48,458 bases of DNA from Bacteroidota bacterium. Lineage in GTDB: Bacteria; Bacteroidota; Ignavibacteria; UBA10030. Both the position numbers and the translations under genes were made by a program. The stretch covers positions 1 to 48,458 of the forward strand of contig JAOAFT010000017.1 in assembly GCA_026416125.1 (NCBI GenBank), in the 5' to 3' direction. The notes under the pieces were generated by a model. That model ran no database searches. It worked only from the letters and a program-made list of their open reading frames with translations, and was not told the origin of the DNA. The stretch's first letter is position 1, and the number at the start of each line of letters is the position of its first letter. Positions 9,777-18,817 of this stretch are shown here, in pieces.

Positions 9777-9805
9777 TTTGCTTTTCGAATCTTTTCATTT
9801 AACTT
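9777..9805 (+). promoter_or_regulatory. Possible promoter for the S41 protease gene
   Basis: TTTGCT (9777-9782) and TAACTT (9800-9805) are 17 bases apart in the 156-base gap before the protease start. The -35-like box is weak; the TAnnTT box matches the stronger sites in this window. Confidence 0.3.
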
Positions 9806-9897
9806 TTAAGCAGATAATAAAGTAAAGGGGTTACAATATGCACAACGCACAGAAGAACGCGTTTGTGCGATATGTTGTATTAGTAAAGGAATTTTCT

Positions 9898-11538
9898 ATG
9901 AAAAAACGTTTTTCACTTTTTACGGTTTTGGTAGTTACATTGTTAAGTATAACCATTGGCGTTGGCATTGGTACATTAATCTCTGCGGATAACATTTACA
10001 ACCAAATTCGAAAATTTGGTGATATCCTTAGCTTTATTGATAAAAATTACGTTGATACCGTCGATACCGGTAAGCTTACGCAAGCTGCAATTGAGGGAAT
10101 GCTCAACTCGCTCGATCCACATTCTATTTATATACCTCCTCGACAGTATGAACGCGTTCAAGAAGAATTTCGTGGGAAATTCGAGGGTGTCGGTATCGCC
10201 TTCCGTATTATCAATGATACAATTACAGTAATTGAACCAATTGCTGGAGGACCTTCAGCTCGGATGGGAATTCTCTCAAATGATAGAATTGTAAAAATCA
10301 ATGATTCTTCTGCTATTAAATTTACCGATGAACAAGTAATGAAAAGTTTACGTGGCCCGAAAGGAACAAAGGTAAAGGTTACTATCAAACGACCAGGCGT
10401 TCAGGAGTTGCTCGATTTTGAAATTATTCGAGATGTAATTTCAATTTATAGTATTGACGCTGCACTGATGCTTGAGAATGGAATTGGGTACATTCGAGTA
10501 AATCAATTCAAAGAAACAACGTATGAAGAAGTCGATGCAGCACTTAATAAATTAACTCGCATGGGCATGAAGAAGTTAATTCTCGATTTACGGGATAACG
10601 GTGGTGGGTACCTTGAACAAGCCTATCGTATTGCAGATCTCTTTCTCTCAGGAGGTACAAGCAGTAAACCACGGACAATAGTGTACACAAAAGCACGTAG
10701 GCCTGAATTTGAAGAAAGTTACTTTGCACAAAGCGGTGATCAGTACGAATACCTTCCACTCATCATTCTTGTAAACAATGCATCGGCGAGTGCAAGTGAA
10801 ATTGTTGCAGGGGCAATACAGGATTGGGATCGTGGATTGATTGTTGGTGAAGTGACATTTGGAAAGGGATTGGTACAGCGTCAAATTCCGTTGAGTGATG
10901 GGTCTGCATTTCGATTAACTGTTGCACGATACTATACTCCAAGTGGTCGACTCATTCAACGCCCTTACGAGGGAAAAAACAAAATGGAATACCAGCTTGA
11001 AGCGTTCCAACGTGAAGAAGAAGAAGGTGAAAATATTTCTCACACGCGTGATGAGAAAGCAGATACAACGGTTCCTAAGTACAAAACCTTTGGGGGTCGT
11101 ACAGTACTTGGAGGTGGTGGCATAACACCCGATTACATTGTTAAATCGGGAAATGTTACAGGACTTGTTCAAACCATCTATCGTAGAAATATATTTTATG
11201 ATTTTGCAAAAGCTTTTGTAGAAGGTCCAGGCGCTTCGTTACGAACAAAGTATGGAAAGGATGTTGAAGCATTTAAAAGAGAGTTTACCGTTAATGACGA
11301 GATGCTGCGTGAGTTTCGGAAAGCAATTGAAGAAAAGAAAATAACCATCGATGACAAGGAATACGAAAAAGACTTAGGGTTTATAAAAGCCCGCCTAAAG
11401 GCTCAAATTGCTCAATGGTTGTTTGGTACAGAAGGATACATCTACGTGATTATCGATGTTGACCCACAAGTACAAAAAGCATTGACGCTTTTCCCTGAAG
11501 CTGAAAAAATGATATTGACACCAAATACAAAGAAATAG
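9898..11538 (+). CDS. C-terminal processing peptidase, S41 family (CtpA-like)
   Basis: Periplasmic serine protease anchored or secreted by an N-terminal hydrophobic segment (MKKRFSLFTVLVVTLLSITIG). A PDZ domain spans about residues 80-170 and the S41 catalytic domain about 185-385. Ser298 (in NNASASASE), Lys323 (FGKGLVQ) and Gln327 form the expected Ser-Lys-Gln triad, with the usual 25- and 4-residue spacings. The 546-residue length is somewhat longer than average because of an extra C-terminal helical region. An upstream in-frame ATG at 9838 would add 20 residues before the signal sequence; 9898 has AAAGGA before it and leaves a normal signal. Such proteases trim or degrade periplasmic proteins and often act on cell-wall hydrolases. 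Confidence 0.93.
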   Translation: MKKRFSLFTVLVVTLLSITIGVGIGTLISADNIYNQIRKFGDILSFIDKNYVDTVDTGKLTQAAIEGMLNSLDPHSIYIPPRQYERVQEEFRGKFEGVGIAFRIINDTITVIEPIAGGPSARMGILSNDRIVKINDSSAIKFTDEQVMKSLRGPKGTKVKVTIKRPGVQELLDFEIIRDVISIYSIDAALMLENGIGYIRVNQFKETTYEEVDAALNKLTRMGMKKLILDLRDNGGGYLEQAYRIADLFLSGGTSSKPRTIVYTKARRPEFEESYFAQSGDQYEYLPLIILVNNASASASEIVAGAIQDWDRGLIVGEVTFGKGLVQRQIPLSDGSAFRLTVARYYTPSGRLIQRPYEGKNKMEYQLEAFQREEEEGENISHTRDEKADTTVPKYKTFGGRTVLGGGGITPDYIVKSGNVTGLVQTIYRRNIFYDFAKAFVEGPGASLRTKYGKDVEAFKREFTVNDEMLREFRKAIEEKKITIDDKEYEKDLGFIKARLKAQIAQWLFGTEGYIYVIIDVDPQVQKALTLFPEAEKMILTPNTKK

Positions 11539-11547
11539 ATTGACACA

Positions 11548-12441
11548 GTGAAAGTATGCATGGTTCTAGTTGGAATGAGGTTAAATACACTTAGACAATG
11601 GAGGAGGGCTTTTTTTCACAAATTTCTATTGGCGTTCATCATTGGTTTTTTTTGTACACTCCACTCTAGCTTAGCAAAGAACGCATGGTGTACACCATAT
11701 ACTCCTCGAAGTACGGAATCGATGCTCCTTGTAGGGGAAGAGTTAGAATATAGTGTACATTATTCATTCTTTAACATTGGAACAATTCGATTGAAAATTT
11801 TAAGTCGTAATGTGTCCAATGGAAAAGTTACATATAATGCAATTGCCTATATGGACTCAAATCCTGCACTTTCGTGGTTAGTAGAGCTACATGCACGATT
11901 TTACAGCACATTCGATAAGGATATATTTTCGTATGAGTGGATTGGAGAAGATAGTACGTCACGAACTGTGAACTATCAGCTCCTACGTTTTAACTACGAT
12001 TCCATGAAACTGTACTTTGAAAGAGGTAAAAAACGTAAAACACAGTACCATGCATATGAGCGGGATACAGTGCGCATACTTTCAAAATGCCAGGATGGTC
12101 TCTCTTTATTCTATTATGCCCGCGGGTACCTTCATCAAAAAGCTGACGTAACAATTCCAACCTGTATTACAGCTGAAGAGCGTAAGACTATAATTCATTT
12201 CTTGAACGAACGAGAAAAGGTGAAGATCGATTCTGTACAATATCCGATTGATTGTAAGCATTTTATTGGAGTCGCTGATTTTACCGGTATTTTTGGTTTA
12301 ACTGGTGAATTTGAAGGATGGTTTAGTAATGACGACGCTGCTGTACCAATTACTGCTCGGTTGAAAGTTTTACTAGGAAGCATTCGTGTTGAACTTCGTC
12401 GTTGGAATCGTTTTGGATGGGTTCCACCGCGTTGGAGATGA
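11548..12441 (+). CDS. DUF3108 family secreted protein
   Basis: A 297-residue product with a basic N-terminus and a hydrophobic signal segment at about residues 25-43, followed by a beta-rich domain beginning GEELEYSVHYSFFNIGTIRL. That block is characteristic of DUF3108, a periplasmic or outer-membrane-associated family of unknown function in FCB and proteobacteria. The GTG at 11548 has no clear ribosome site; in-frame ATGs at 11560 or 11575 would still keep the signal peptide and are equally possible. It sits 9 bases after the S41 protease and 3 before the carbonic-anhydrase-like gene, so it is likely in the same operon. Confidence 0.78.
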   Translation: MKVCMVLVGMRLNTLRQWRRAFFHKFLLAFIIGFFCTLHSSLAKNAWCTPYTPRSTESMLLVGEELEYSVHYSFFNIGTIRLKILSRNVSNGKVTYNAIAYMDSNPALSWLVELHARFYSTFDKDIFSYEWIGEDSTSRTVNYQLLRFNYDSMKLYFERGKKRKTQYHAYERDTVRILSKCQDGLSLFYYARGYLHQKADVTIPTCITAEERKTIIHFLNEREKVKIDSVQYPIDCKHFIGVADFTGIFGLTGEFEGWFSNDDAAVPITARLKVLLGSIRVELRRWNRFGWVPPRWR

Positions 12442-12444
12442 AAA

Positions 12445-12972
12445 ATGTGTACTTTACTTCCCTATGAAGGGAAATTGCCTCAAGTCCACAACAGTGTCTA
12501 CCTTGCACATGGAGTTCGCATTATAGGAGATGTTCGTCTCGATGAAGATTGTAGTGTATGGTTTAATGCAGTCTTACGGGGAGATATTAATTCGATATCA
12601 ATTAGTAAAGGTACGAATATCCAGGATCTCTGTGTTCTCCATGTGACACGAAATACGTACCCTCTTCGTGTTGGACAGTATTCTACCATTGGACATAATG
12701 CAATTTTACATGGTTGTACAATAGGTGATTACACCCTCATTGGCATGGGATCTATTATTCTTGATGGCGCAACCATTGGTAACAATGTACTGATAGCTGC
12801 CGGCACAGTACTACCAGAGCAATGTGTAATACCCGATGGTGTTTTAGTTGCTGGGGTTCCAGGAAAAATCAAACGAGAGCTGAATGAGGAAGAGAAAGCC
12901 GCTATCGTAAGATCGGCACATCACTATATCGAAATTGCAGCACAATACAGCAATTCAATGAAGAAAGGGTAA
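12445..12972 (+). CDS. Gamma carbonic anhydrase-like hexapeptide protein
   Basis: A 175-residue left-handed beta-helix protein made of hexapeptide repeats, such as IGHNAILHGCTIGDYTLIG. The three zinc ligands of the gamma-class carbonic anhydrase family are present as His66 (LHVT), His84 and His89 (GHNAILHG), and Arg45/Asp47 of LRGD are also kept. Many members have no measured carbonic anhydrase activity, so CO2 hydration is possible but not certain. The protein is probably a cytoplasmic trimer. It lies between a DUF3108 gene and a metallo-hydrolase gene with gaps of three and four bases. Confidence 0.9.
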   Translation: MCTLLPYEGKLPQVHNSVYLAHGVRIIGDVRLDEDCSVWFNAVLRGDINSISISKGTNIQDLCVLHVTRNTYPLRVGQYSTIGHNAILHGCTIGDYTLIGMGSIILDGATIGNNVLIAAGTVLPEQCVIPDGVLVAGVPGKIKRELNEEEKAAIVRSAHHYIEIAAQYSNSMKKG

Positions 12973-12976
12973 GGCG

Positions 12977-13876
12977 ATGAAATTAACTTTTTGGGGTGTG
13001 AGGGGGTCAATTCCAACACCGGGGAAACATACCGTTCGATACGGTGGGAACACTCCGTGTTTGGAACTACGTATGGATGATGAGCGACTCATTATCTTCG
13101 ATGCTGGAACAGGTATTCGTAATTTTGGTGATTACCTCATCAACAATGGGGAATCAGTGAATGCTTATTTGCTTATTTCGCATCCTCATTGGGATCACAT
13201 TCAAGGGTTTCCATTTTTCAAGCCCGCTTTTATCCCGGGAAATGAGCTGACAATCGTTAGTACTGATCGTGCGGAGAAATCACTCAACGAGATTATATCA
13301 GAACAAATGAATAGGATTTATTTCCCTGTTCAACTCCACGATTTAAAGGCAAAAATTAATTTTATACCAATTAAGGAGGAAGGACAACTCAAAATTTACG
13401 ATGCCATTGTGAAAATGATTTTTGTGAACCATCCAGGATTTACACTTGGATATCGGCTTGAGTATAAAGGAAAATCATTAGTATATATAAGTGATAATGA
13501 ACCATTCGATCGAGCTGCAACTGAATCACTAACTAATTTTGAGCAGAAAGTAAAAGAAAAATTTTTGGCATCGTCTGGTGACCCGAACCAACGTATTTTT
13601 GATTTTTGTCGCAACGCTGATGTTCTCATTCACGATACAACATACACTCCAGAAGAGTACATCGATAGAGTTGGATGGGGACACTCAGATTACCTCTTTA
13701 CACTTCGTGTTGCTGCAGAAGCACAAGTAAAGCGACTCTATCTCTTTCACCACGACCAAAATCACAGTGACGATAAGATTGATGAGATCTTAAAAAAATG
13801 TAAAAAGGAAATAAAGAGTCGTGGGTATAAGTTTGAGTGTGAAGCTGCTATAGAAAATACAACAATTACAATCTAA
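12977..13876 (+). CDS. Metallo-beta-lactamase-fold hydrolase
   Basis: A 299-residue protein of the metallo-beta-lactamase superfamily, closest in outline to the RNase Z-like/phosphodiesterase-like branch that begins with LTFWGVRGSIPTPG. The metal motif is HPHWDH (His69, His71, Asp73, His74); further ligands are expected from the His near residue 150 (VNHPG), the Asp of ISDNEP and a late HHDQNH motif. The opening GVRGSIPTPG with YGGNTPCLE is typical of stand-alone cyclic-nucleotide phosphodiesterase-like members. The substrate cannot be told from sequence. No signal peptide is present, so it acts in the cytoplasm. Confidence 0.88.
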   Translation: MKLTFWGVRGSIPTPGKHTVRYGGNTPCLELRMDDERLIIFDAGTGIRNFGDYLINNGESVNAYLLISHPHWDHIQGFPFFKPAFIPGNELTIVSTDRAEKSLNEIISEQMNRIYFPVQLHDLKAKINFIPIKEEGQLKIYDAIVKMIFVNHPGFTLGYRLEYKGKSLVYISDNEPFDRAATESLTNFEQKVKEKFLASSGDPNQRIFDFCRNADVLIHDTTYTPEEYIDRVGWGHSDYLFTLRVAAEAQVKRLYLFHHDQNHSDDKIDEILKKCKKEIKSRGYKFECEAAIENTTITI

Positions 13877-13878
13877 AC

Positions 13879-13907
13879 TTGACAATCATACCTCCAGAAG
13901 GTATATT
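13879..13907 (+). promoter_or_regulatory. Strong promoter-like site
   Basis: TTGACA (13879-13884), 17 bases, then TATATT (13902-13907), 30 bases before the start of the unknown gene at 13937. It probably drives the run from 13937 through ybeY, smg and topA. Confidence 0.65.
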
Positions 13908-13936
13908 GGCGATAGAAATTAAGCTAATCGAATCCT

Positions 13937-14419
13937 ATGCCATGTGAATTTACAAAACGTGATATACAAAAGATTGCTCGTACATTGAACGTTGCACCGA
14001 AGCGGCTCCAAGATTGTATACGTTTTGAAATCGGTATGCAGAAAGCACAACGAATATTGGCGCTTGAAATTTACCCAGACTTGAAAATTGGGACTAAAAA
14101 AGGTCATTTAATTTCTGTATATACTCGCACATCTCATCTTCAATTACACTTTTGTACGGGCTACATTGTAAGTAATTTATTGGGCGAAGTAACGTTCGTA
14201 AGCGAATCAAATGGGACCATATCAGGGTTAACCATTGAACGTGAAGGCGGGTGTTCCCTCTATGCAAATGTTGATCGTTCGATACTCTCTGGGAATTTCA
14301 CAACATTAGGCCCTGAAATAATGTTATCGAGTGTAGCGTTATCCCTCACTGAGCAAGTACTCCCCCCACCAGAACGAAGTACGAAAAAAAAGCGGCAGCG
14401 GAGTAAAAAAGCCCAATGA
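13937..14419 (+). CDS. Unrecognised small protein with basic C-terminal tail
   Basis: A 160-residue product that I do not recognise. It has no signal peptide or membrane segment. The N-terminal third is helical and basic (KRDIQKIARTLN), the middle is predicted beta-rich, and the last 20 residues are a Lys/Arg-rich tail (RSTKKKRQRSKKAQ) that could bind nucleic acid. It is the first gene after a strong promoter-like site, and its stop overlaps the ybeY ATG by four bases (ATGA), so the two are translationally coupled. This linkage to YbeY, an rRNA-maturation enzyme, hints at an RNA or ribosome role, but that is only inference. Confidence 0.75.
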   Translation: MPCEFTKRDIQKIARTLNVAPKRLQDCIRFEIGMQKAQRILALEIYPDLKIGTKKGHLISVYTRTSHLQLHFCTGYIVSNLLGEVTFVSESNGTISGLTIEREGGCSLYANVDRSILSGNFTTLGPEIMLSSVALSLTEQVLPPPERSTKKKRQRSKKAQ

Positions 14420-14826
14420 TCGTTGTAGCACATACACACCGATACTTGCGCTTCCCAAAGCAGCAAGCAGTAAAAGTTGTACGAACAGTGTTTCGTAGTG
14501 AGGGTGTGAAAAACGTACCAAATATATCCGTTGTTTTTACAGACGACGTATACATTACGAAAATTAATAAACGATTTCTCAACCACAATGATACAACGGA
14601 TGTAATCGCTTTTTCACTAATAGATGAAATGAGTAATGAAGCTGAACTCTATATTAATCTCGATGCTGGTCGTCGTCAAGCGAAAGAATATAACGTAACA
14701 TACCAAAATGAAGTAAAACGGCTTCTCATTCATGGCACACTGCATCTTATTGGATACACTGATTCAACTCAAAAACACCGAGCTTATATGAAACAAAAGG
14801 AAGAGTGGTACCTCAAAAGGATATAA
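14416..14826 (+). CDS. ybeY: Endoribonuclease YbeY (rRNA maturation factor)
   Basis: Single-strand endoribonuclease that takes part in 16S rRNA 3' end maturation and ribosome quality control. The 136-residue length is normal. The zinc motif is HGTLHLIGYTD, in which His106 and His110 are followed by Asp116 where proteobacterial enzymes have a third His. Bacteroidota-type YbeY proteins commonly carry an Asp in this GY-D context, so activity is still expected. The stretch NHNDTTDVIAFSL also fits the family. It overlaps the previous gene by four bases and lies four bases from the smg-like gene. Confidence 0.93.
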   Translation: MIVVAHTHRYLRFPKQQAVKVVRTVFRSEGVKNVPNISVVFTDDVYITKINKRFLNHNDTTDVIAFSLIDEMSNEAELYINLDAGRRQAKEYNVTYQNEVKRLLIHGTLHLIGYTDSTQKHRAYMKQKEEWYLKRI

Positions 14827-14830
14827 TGAA

Positions 14831-15277
14831 ATGTATGAAAGAATTGTCGAAATTATACTTTTTTTAGTAAGTGAGTTAAAAGCGAAGAAACGCCTGAGTG
14901 ATGTGGATGTAACCTTGCTGACACGCGAAGGGTATACACAATCCGAAATATCGACTGCCTTCTCGTGGTTATTTGACCAATTAATGAGTGGGAAAGAATT
15001 TCTTCTTCGTGGGCAGGCACGTAAAGAATCTGTCCGTCAACTCAATGATTTCGAACGAAGTATTATTCAACCTGATGCATATGGATACTTATTGCAATGC
15101 CAACAACTTGGACTTCTTTCAAATGAAGAACTCGAAACACTTATTGAACAAATTCTTAGTGCTGGGTTTTCTGCTGTTGGGATTAGTGAAGTAAAGTCGT
15201 TCGTTGCAGGAATCCTGTTTAGTACAGAACACACTAGCTCGTCATTATTGTATAACTCGAATGATACAATACACTGA
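14831..15277 (+). CDS. Smg/DUF494 family protein
   Basis: A 148-residue, mostly helical cytoplasmic protein. It resembles the Smg (DUF494) family in its opening MYERIVEIILFLVSEL, the central EISTAFSWLFDQL helix, and the RQLNDFE..AYGYLLQCQQLGLLSNEELETLI region. The function of Smg is not established. In proteobacteria smg often lies beside dprA and topA-related genes; here it also directly precedes topA (12-base gap), which supports the assignment. Similarity is moderate by eye. Confidence 0.72.
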   Translation: MYERIVEIILFLVSELKAKKRLSDVDVTLLTREGYTQSEISTAFSWLFDQLMSGKEFLLRGQARKESVRQLNDFERSIIQPDAYGYLLQCQQLGLLSNEELETLIEQILSAGFSAVGISEVKSFVAGILFSTEHTSSSLLYNSNDTIH

Positions 15278-15289
15278 TCTAAGAAATCT

Positions 15290-17551
15290 ATGGAAAAGTC
15301 GTTAATCATTGTTGAATCTCCAGCAAAAGCGAAAACAATTAATAAGTATGTAGGGAAAGATTACATTGTTGAAGCTTCCGTAGGACATATTAAAAACTTG
15401 CCGAAAAGTAAGTTAAGTGTTGATGTTGATAACGGTTTTCAGGTAACGTATGAAACGATTAAAGGGAAAGAAGAGGTTATAGAAAAACTACGGAATCACG
15501 CAAAACATGCAAAAGCAGTCTATATAGCAACTGATCCCGATCGAGAGGGGGAAGCGATAGCTGCACACTTAGCAGAGGAAATAAAACCAGTAAACCCAAA
15601 CATTCAACGAGTACTTTTCCATGAAATTACGGAACATGGAATCCATGAGGGGATGAAGAACCCTAAAAGTATTGATCAACACCTTGTACTTTCGCAGCAA
15701 GCTCGTCGAGCAATGGATAGGTTGGTTGGATACAAAGTATCACCTTTCATCTGGAAAACTGTCTACTATGGGCTATCCGCAGGGAGAGTCCAATCGGTTG
15801 CGCTACGGTTAATTTGTGAGCGTGAAGAAGAAATAAAGAATTTTATACCTGAAGAGTATTGGTCCATTATTGGTGAGTTCAAAACACCACAGAACGAAGT
15901 GTTTCTTGCAAAACTTGTGAAAGTTGCAGGTACTGACCCAAAGTTACCAGATGAAACAACTGTCAAAGGATACTGTACCGATATAAAGAATCATCAGTTT
16001 ACTGTAACAACGATAAGTAAAAAAACTGTTAAACGTAATCCAGCTCCGCCGTTTATTACAAGTACACTACAACAGGAAGCTGCTCGTCGATTGCGCTTTT
16101 CTGCACAACGTACAATGACCTTGGCCCAAAAACTTTACGAAGGGGTTGAACTTGGAAGTGAGGGACTCACTGGTCTTATAACTTACATGAGAACAGATTC
16201 GACACGGTTGAGTGAGGTTGCAGTGACTGAAGTACGCGAGTACATTTATAACAATTATGGAAAAGAGTATGTACCACGTGAACCACGATTGTATAAAAAA
16301 GGAAAAGCGTCACAAGATGCACATGAAGCAATACGACCAACATCCATGAAGTTTACACCAAAATCAGTCAAAAAATACCTTGAAAAAGATCTCTATGCTC
16401 TCTACGAGCTAATATGGAACCGATTTGTAGCATGTCAAATGACATCAGCAGAATATGAGCAAGTGTCAATTGAAGTTGAAGGTGGTGACTACCTTTTTCG
16501 TGCAACCGATCAAGTTCCAAAGTTTCGAGGTTTTCTCCAAGTATACGATGACATTCCAGATGAGAATGGAAATGGTACTGAGGATGCAGACCCTGTATCG
16601 TCGCTCCCAACGTACATAACAGAAGGGCAACAACTTTCAGTTAACGGACTTTTTCCACGGCAACACTTTACAAAACCACCTGCTCGTTTTACGGAAGCAT
16701 CACTCGTAAAAGAGTTAGAGTCTTTAGGTATTGGACGACCAAGTACATATGCACATATTGTTTCGACCGTTATCGATAGAAAATATGTTGAGCAAAGAGA
16801 GAGAAAACTCTATGCAACTGAACTTGGGATGGAAGTCAATAAATTGTTAGTAACGTATTTCCCCGAAATATTTAATGTGAAATTTACTGCTCGAATGGAA
16901 GAGGAACTTGATACAATCGCATCTGGGAAACAAAAGTATGAAAAAGTAATGAAAGATTTCTACGAACCTTTTCATAGAGCTGTCGAAAAAGCATCAAGCC
17001 AAGCTGTGACAATAAAAGGATCTCTTCAGACAATCACAGAAGAACAGTGTGAGCTCTGTGGAAAACAAATGATTATAAAGTGGGGGCGAAATGGAAAATT
17101 TATGGCATGCTCCGGATATCCTGAGTGTAAAAATACACGGCCACTTCCCGACGAAACTGAGATACCAGAACATCATCTGGGAGAACAGTGTGAGCTCTGT
17201 GGTGGTGAAATGGTCTTAAAGAGTGGACGTTTCGGATCGTTCCTTGGTTGTTCAAATTACCCACAGTGCACGAATACAAAGTCGATAACAACAGGAATTC
17301 AATGCCCTAAGTGTAAGGAAGGAATGCTCGTAGAACGGAAGACAAAGAAGCGAAAACGAGCATTCTATGGGTGTTCTCGTTATCCAGATTGTGATTTTGC
17401 AACCTGGGATAAACCCATAGATCGTCAATGTCCTGAGTGTAATCACCCCTACCTTGTAGTGAAAACAAGTCGTACTAAGGGTACAGTTTATCAATGCCCT
17501 GAGTGTAAGTATGAAGAGCAAAAGACAGAAGAAATAGCAGCATCAGCATAA
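15290..17551 (+). CDS. topA: DNA topoisomerase I
   Basis: Type IA topoisomerase that relaxes negative supercoils. The 753-residue product begins with the Toprim domain (SLIIVESPAKAKTINKY; acidic DPDREGEAIA block near 80). The active-site tyrosine is Tyr299 in YMRTDSTRLS. Four Cys-rich zinc ribbons follow from about residue 585: two begin CELC and two begin CPKC or CPEC. The first two share an exact 20-base run, including GTGAGCTCTGTGG, at about 17042 and 17184, evidence of a fairly recent ribbon duplication. xerC/D starts four bases after the stop. Confidence 0.97.
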   Translation: MEKSLIIVESPAKAKTINKYVGKDYIVEASVGHIKNLPKSKLSVDVDNGFQVTYETIKGKEEVIEKLRNHAKHAKAVYIATDPDREGEAIAAHLAEEIKPVNPNIQRVLFHEITEHGIHEGMKNPKSIDQHLVLSQQARRAMDRLVGYKVSPFIWKTVYYGLSAGRVQSVALRLICEREEEIKNFIPEEYWSIIGEFKTPQNEVFLAKLVKVAGTDPKLPDETTVKGYCTDIKNHQFTVTTISKKTVKRNPAPPFITSTLQQEAARRLRFSAQRTMTLAQKLYEGVELGSEGLTGLITYMRTDSTRLSEVAVTEVREYIYNNYGKEYVPREPRLYKKGKASQDAHEAIRPTSMKFTPKSVKKYLEKDLYALYELIWNRFVACQMTSAEYEQVSIEVEGGDYLFRATDQVPKFRGFLQVYDDIPDENGNGTEDADPVSSLPTYITEGQQLSVNGLFPRQHFTKPPARFTEASLVKELESLGIGRPSTYAHIVSTVIDRKYVEQRERKLYATELGMEVNKLLVTYFPEIFNVKFTARMEEELDTIASGKQKYEKVMKDFYEPFHRAVEKASSQAVTIKGSLQTITEEQCELCGKQMIIKWGRNGKFMACSGYPECKNTRPLPDETEIPEHHLGEQCELCGGEMVLKSGRFGSFLGCSNYPQCTNTKSITTGIQCPKCKEGMLVERKTKKRKRAFYGCSRYPDCDFATWDKPIDRQCPECNHPYLVVKTSRTKGTVYQCPECKYEEQKTEEIAASA

Positions 17552-17555
17552 ATAC

Positions 17556-18446
17556 ATGGAATGTGTGGTACGTCAATACCTCGAATATCTTAAAGTTCAG
17601 AAAAATTACTCTGAGCACACGATTCTTTCTTACTCAACTGATTTGGGAGGATTTTTATACTATCTTCAACGGCAATCTATATCATCGTTTGATAGGGTAT
17701 CTAAAACAGTACTTCGAAACTATATTGCAGAACTCTTCAACGCTGGTTATGAATCTTCAAGTATAGCCAGGAAAATTGCTACATTAAAATCGTTCTTTAA
17801 GTATTTGAAAAAGCAAGGCATTATCACCATAAATCCAGCAGCATTGTTGTCTGCACCTCGTCGGGCAAAGAAGCTCCCAGCTGTGTTAGATGAGCACTCT
17901 ATGATGCTTCTCCTGCAACAGCCCGATCGTACTACCCTTGGAGGAAAACGTGATGCTGCTATCCTTGAATTGTTCTACAGTAGTGGAATTCGATTGAGCG
18001 AATTGATACAATTAAATGTGGGGGATATTGATTTTCGTGAAGGTGTTCTAAAGGTGTATGGGAAAGGTAAAAAAGAACGAATTGTTCCTGTTGGTTCGAA
18101 GGCTATAGACGCCGTGTGTGAATACCTAAGTCATCGGAAATTAGAATCAAAAATGAACCTTTCACACAATGATCCACTTTTTGTAACTGTTCATGGGAAG
18201 AGATTGTATCCTCAAGCTGTGCAGGCAATTGTACGAAAGTACATAGCACGTGTTTCTGAAATCCATAAGAAAAGTCCACACGTGCTTCGACATACTTTTG
18301 CTACCCACTTACTGAATCGAGGTGCAGATCTACGAGCTGTAAAAGAATTACTTGGACACGAGAGTATTTCAACGACTCAGGTGTACACCCATGTTGCTGC
18401 AGAACAATTGAAACAAGTATACAGGAAGGCACATCCTAAAGCATAA
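17556..18446 (+). CDS. xerC: Tyrosine recombinase XerC/XerD
   Basis: Site-specific recombinase for chromosome dimer resolution at dif during cell division. The 296-residue product has an N-terminal SAM-like core-binding domain (about 1-90) and a catalytic domain with the full set of residues: Arg146 (SGIRLSEL), Lys172 region (GKGKKER), His242 and Arg245 (HVLRHTF), His268 (LLGHES) and nucleophile Tyr277 (VYTHV). The ending YTHV...LKQVYRKAHPKA is the usual XerC/D ending. XerC and XerD cannot be told apart with confidence. It is placed among housekeeping genes, with no sign of an integrated element. Confidence 0.9.
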   Translation: MECVVRQYLEYLKVQKNYSEHTILSYSTDLGGFLYYLQRQSISSFDRVSKTVLRNYIAELFNAGYESSSIARKIATLKSFFKYLKKQGIITINPAALLSAPRRAKKLPAVLDEHSMMLLLQQPDRTTLGGKRDAAILELFYSSGIRLSELIQLNVGDIDFREGVLKVYGKGKKERIVPVGSKAIDAVCEYLSHRKLESKMNLSHNDPLFVTVHGKRLYPQAVQAIVRKYIARVSEIHKKSPHVLRHTFATHLLNRGADLRAVKELLGHESISTTQVYTHVAAEQLKQVYRKAHPKA

Positions 18447-18471
18447 TGATTCACAACAGAGGAGACACACA

Positions 18472-18804
18472 ATGAAAATAAAAGTTACTTCGAGACATTT
18501 CAGAGCACGTGATGAACTAGTGGAGTATGCTGAGAATGCAGTTTCAGAGCTTGAACACTACTACGATGGAATAACACGAGCAGATGTGATTTTAGCATTT
18601 GAAGGGTCTGAAAATGAAATAAAAGTTGCTGAAATACGAATCCATGTGTACGATCATGTCATTTCATCAATCACAAAGGATAAAGATTTCCAAAAAGCGA
18701 TTGATGCTGCTGTAAATAAAGTGTTAGCACAACTAAAGAAGTTTAAAGATAAACTTCATGACAAAAAACGTGAACGTGTACGTAAAACACGCGATAAACT
18801 ATAA
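18472..18804 (+). CDS. hpf: Ribosome hibernation-promoting factor, short form (HPF/RaiA)
   Basis: Binds the small ribosomal subunit under slow growth and protects idle ribosomes. The 110-residue product has the beta-alpha-beta-beta-beta-alpha layout of the family, starting MKIKVTSRHFRARDELVEYAE and ending in a Lys-rich helix. There is no long-form C-terminal dimerisation domain. GGAG precedes the ATG. The hprK gene follows 13 bases downstream; hpf-hprK neighbours are known in several Gram-negative groups alongside PTS regulatory genes, none of which is seen here. Confidence 0.92.
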   Translation: MKIKVTSRHFRARDELVEYAENAVSELEHYYDGITRADVILAFEGSENEIKVAEIRIHVYDHVISSITKDKDFQKAIDAAVNKVLAQLKKFKDKLHDKKRERVRKTRDKL

Positions 18805-18817
18805 CGTTGAGGCAGCT

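Noticed and set aside
14416-14826. Loss of the third metal-binding histidine in YbeY (Asp116)
   Set aside because: An Asp in this place is a familiar Bacteroidota-type variant, so it is not evidence of a dead enzyme.
17556-18446. XerC/D-like recombinase as an integrase of a mobile element
   Set aside because: Length, ending motif and housekeeping neighbours fit the chromosomal Xer recombinase; no attachment repeats or phage genes are nearby.
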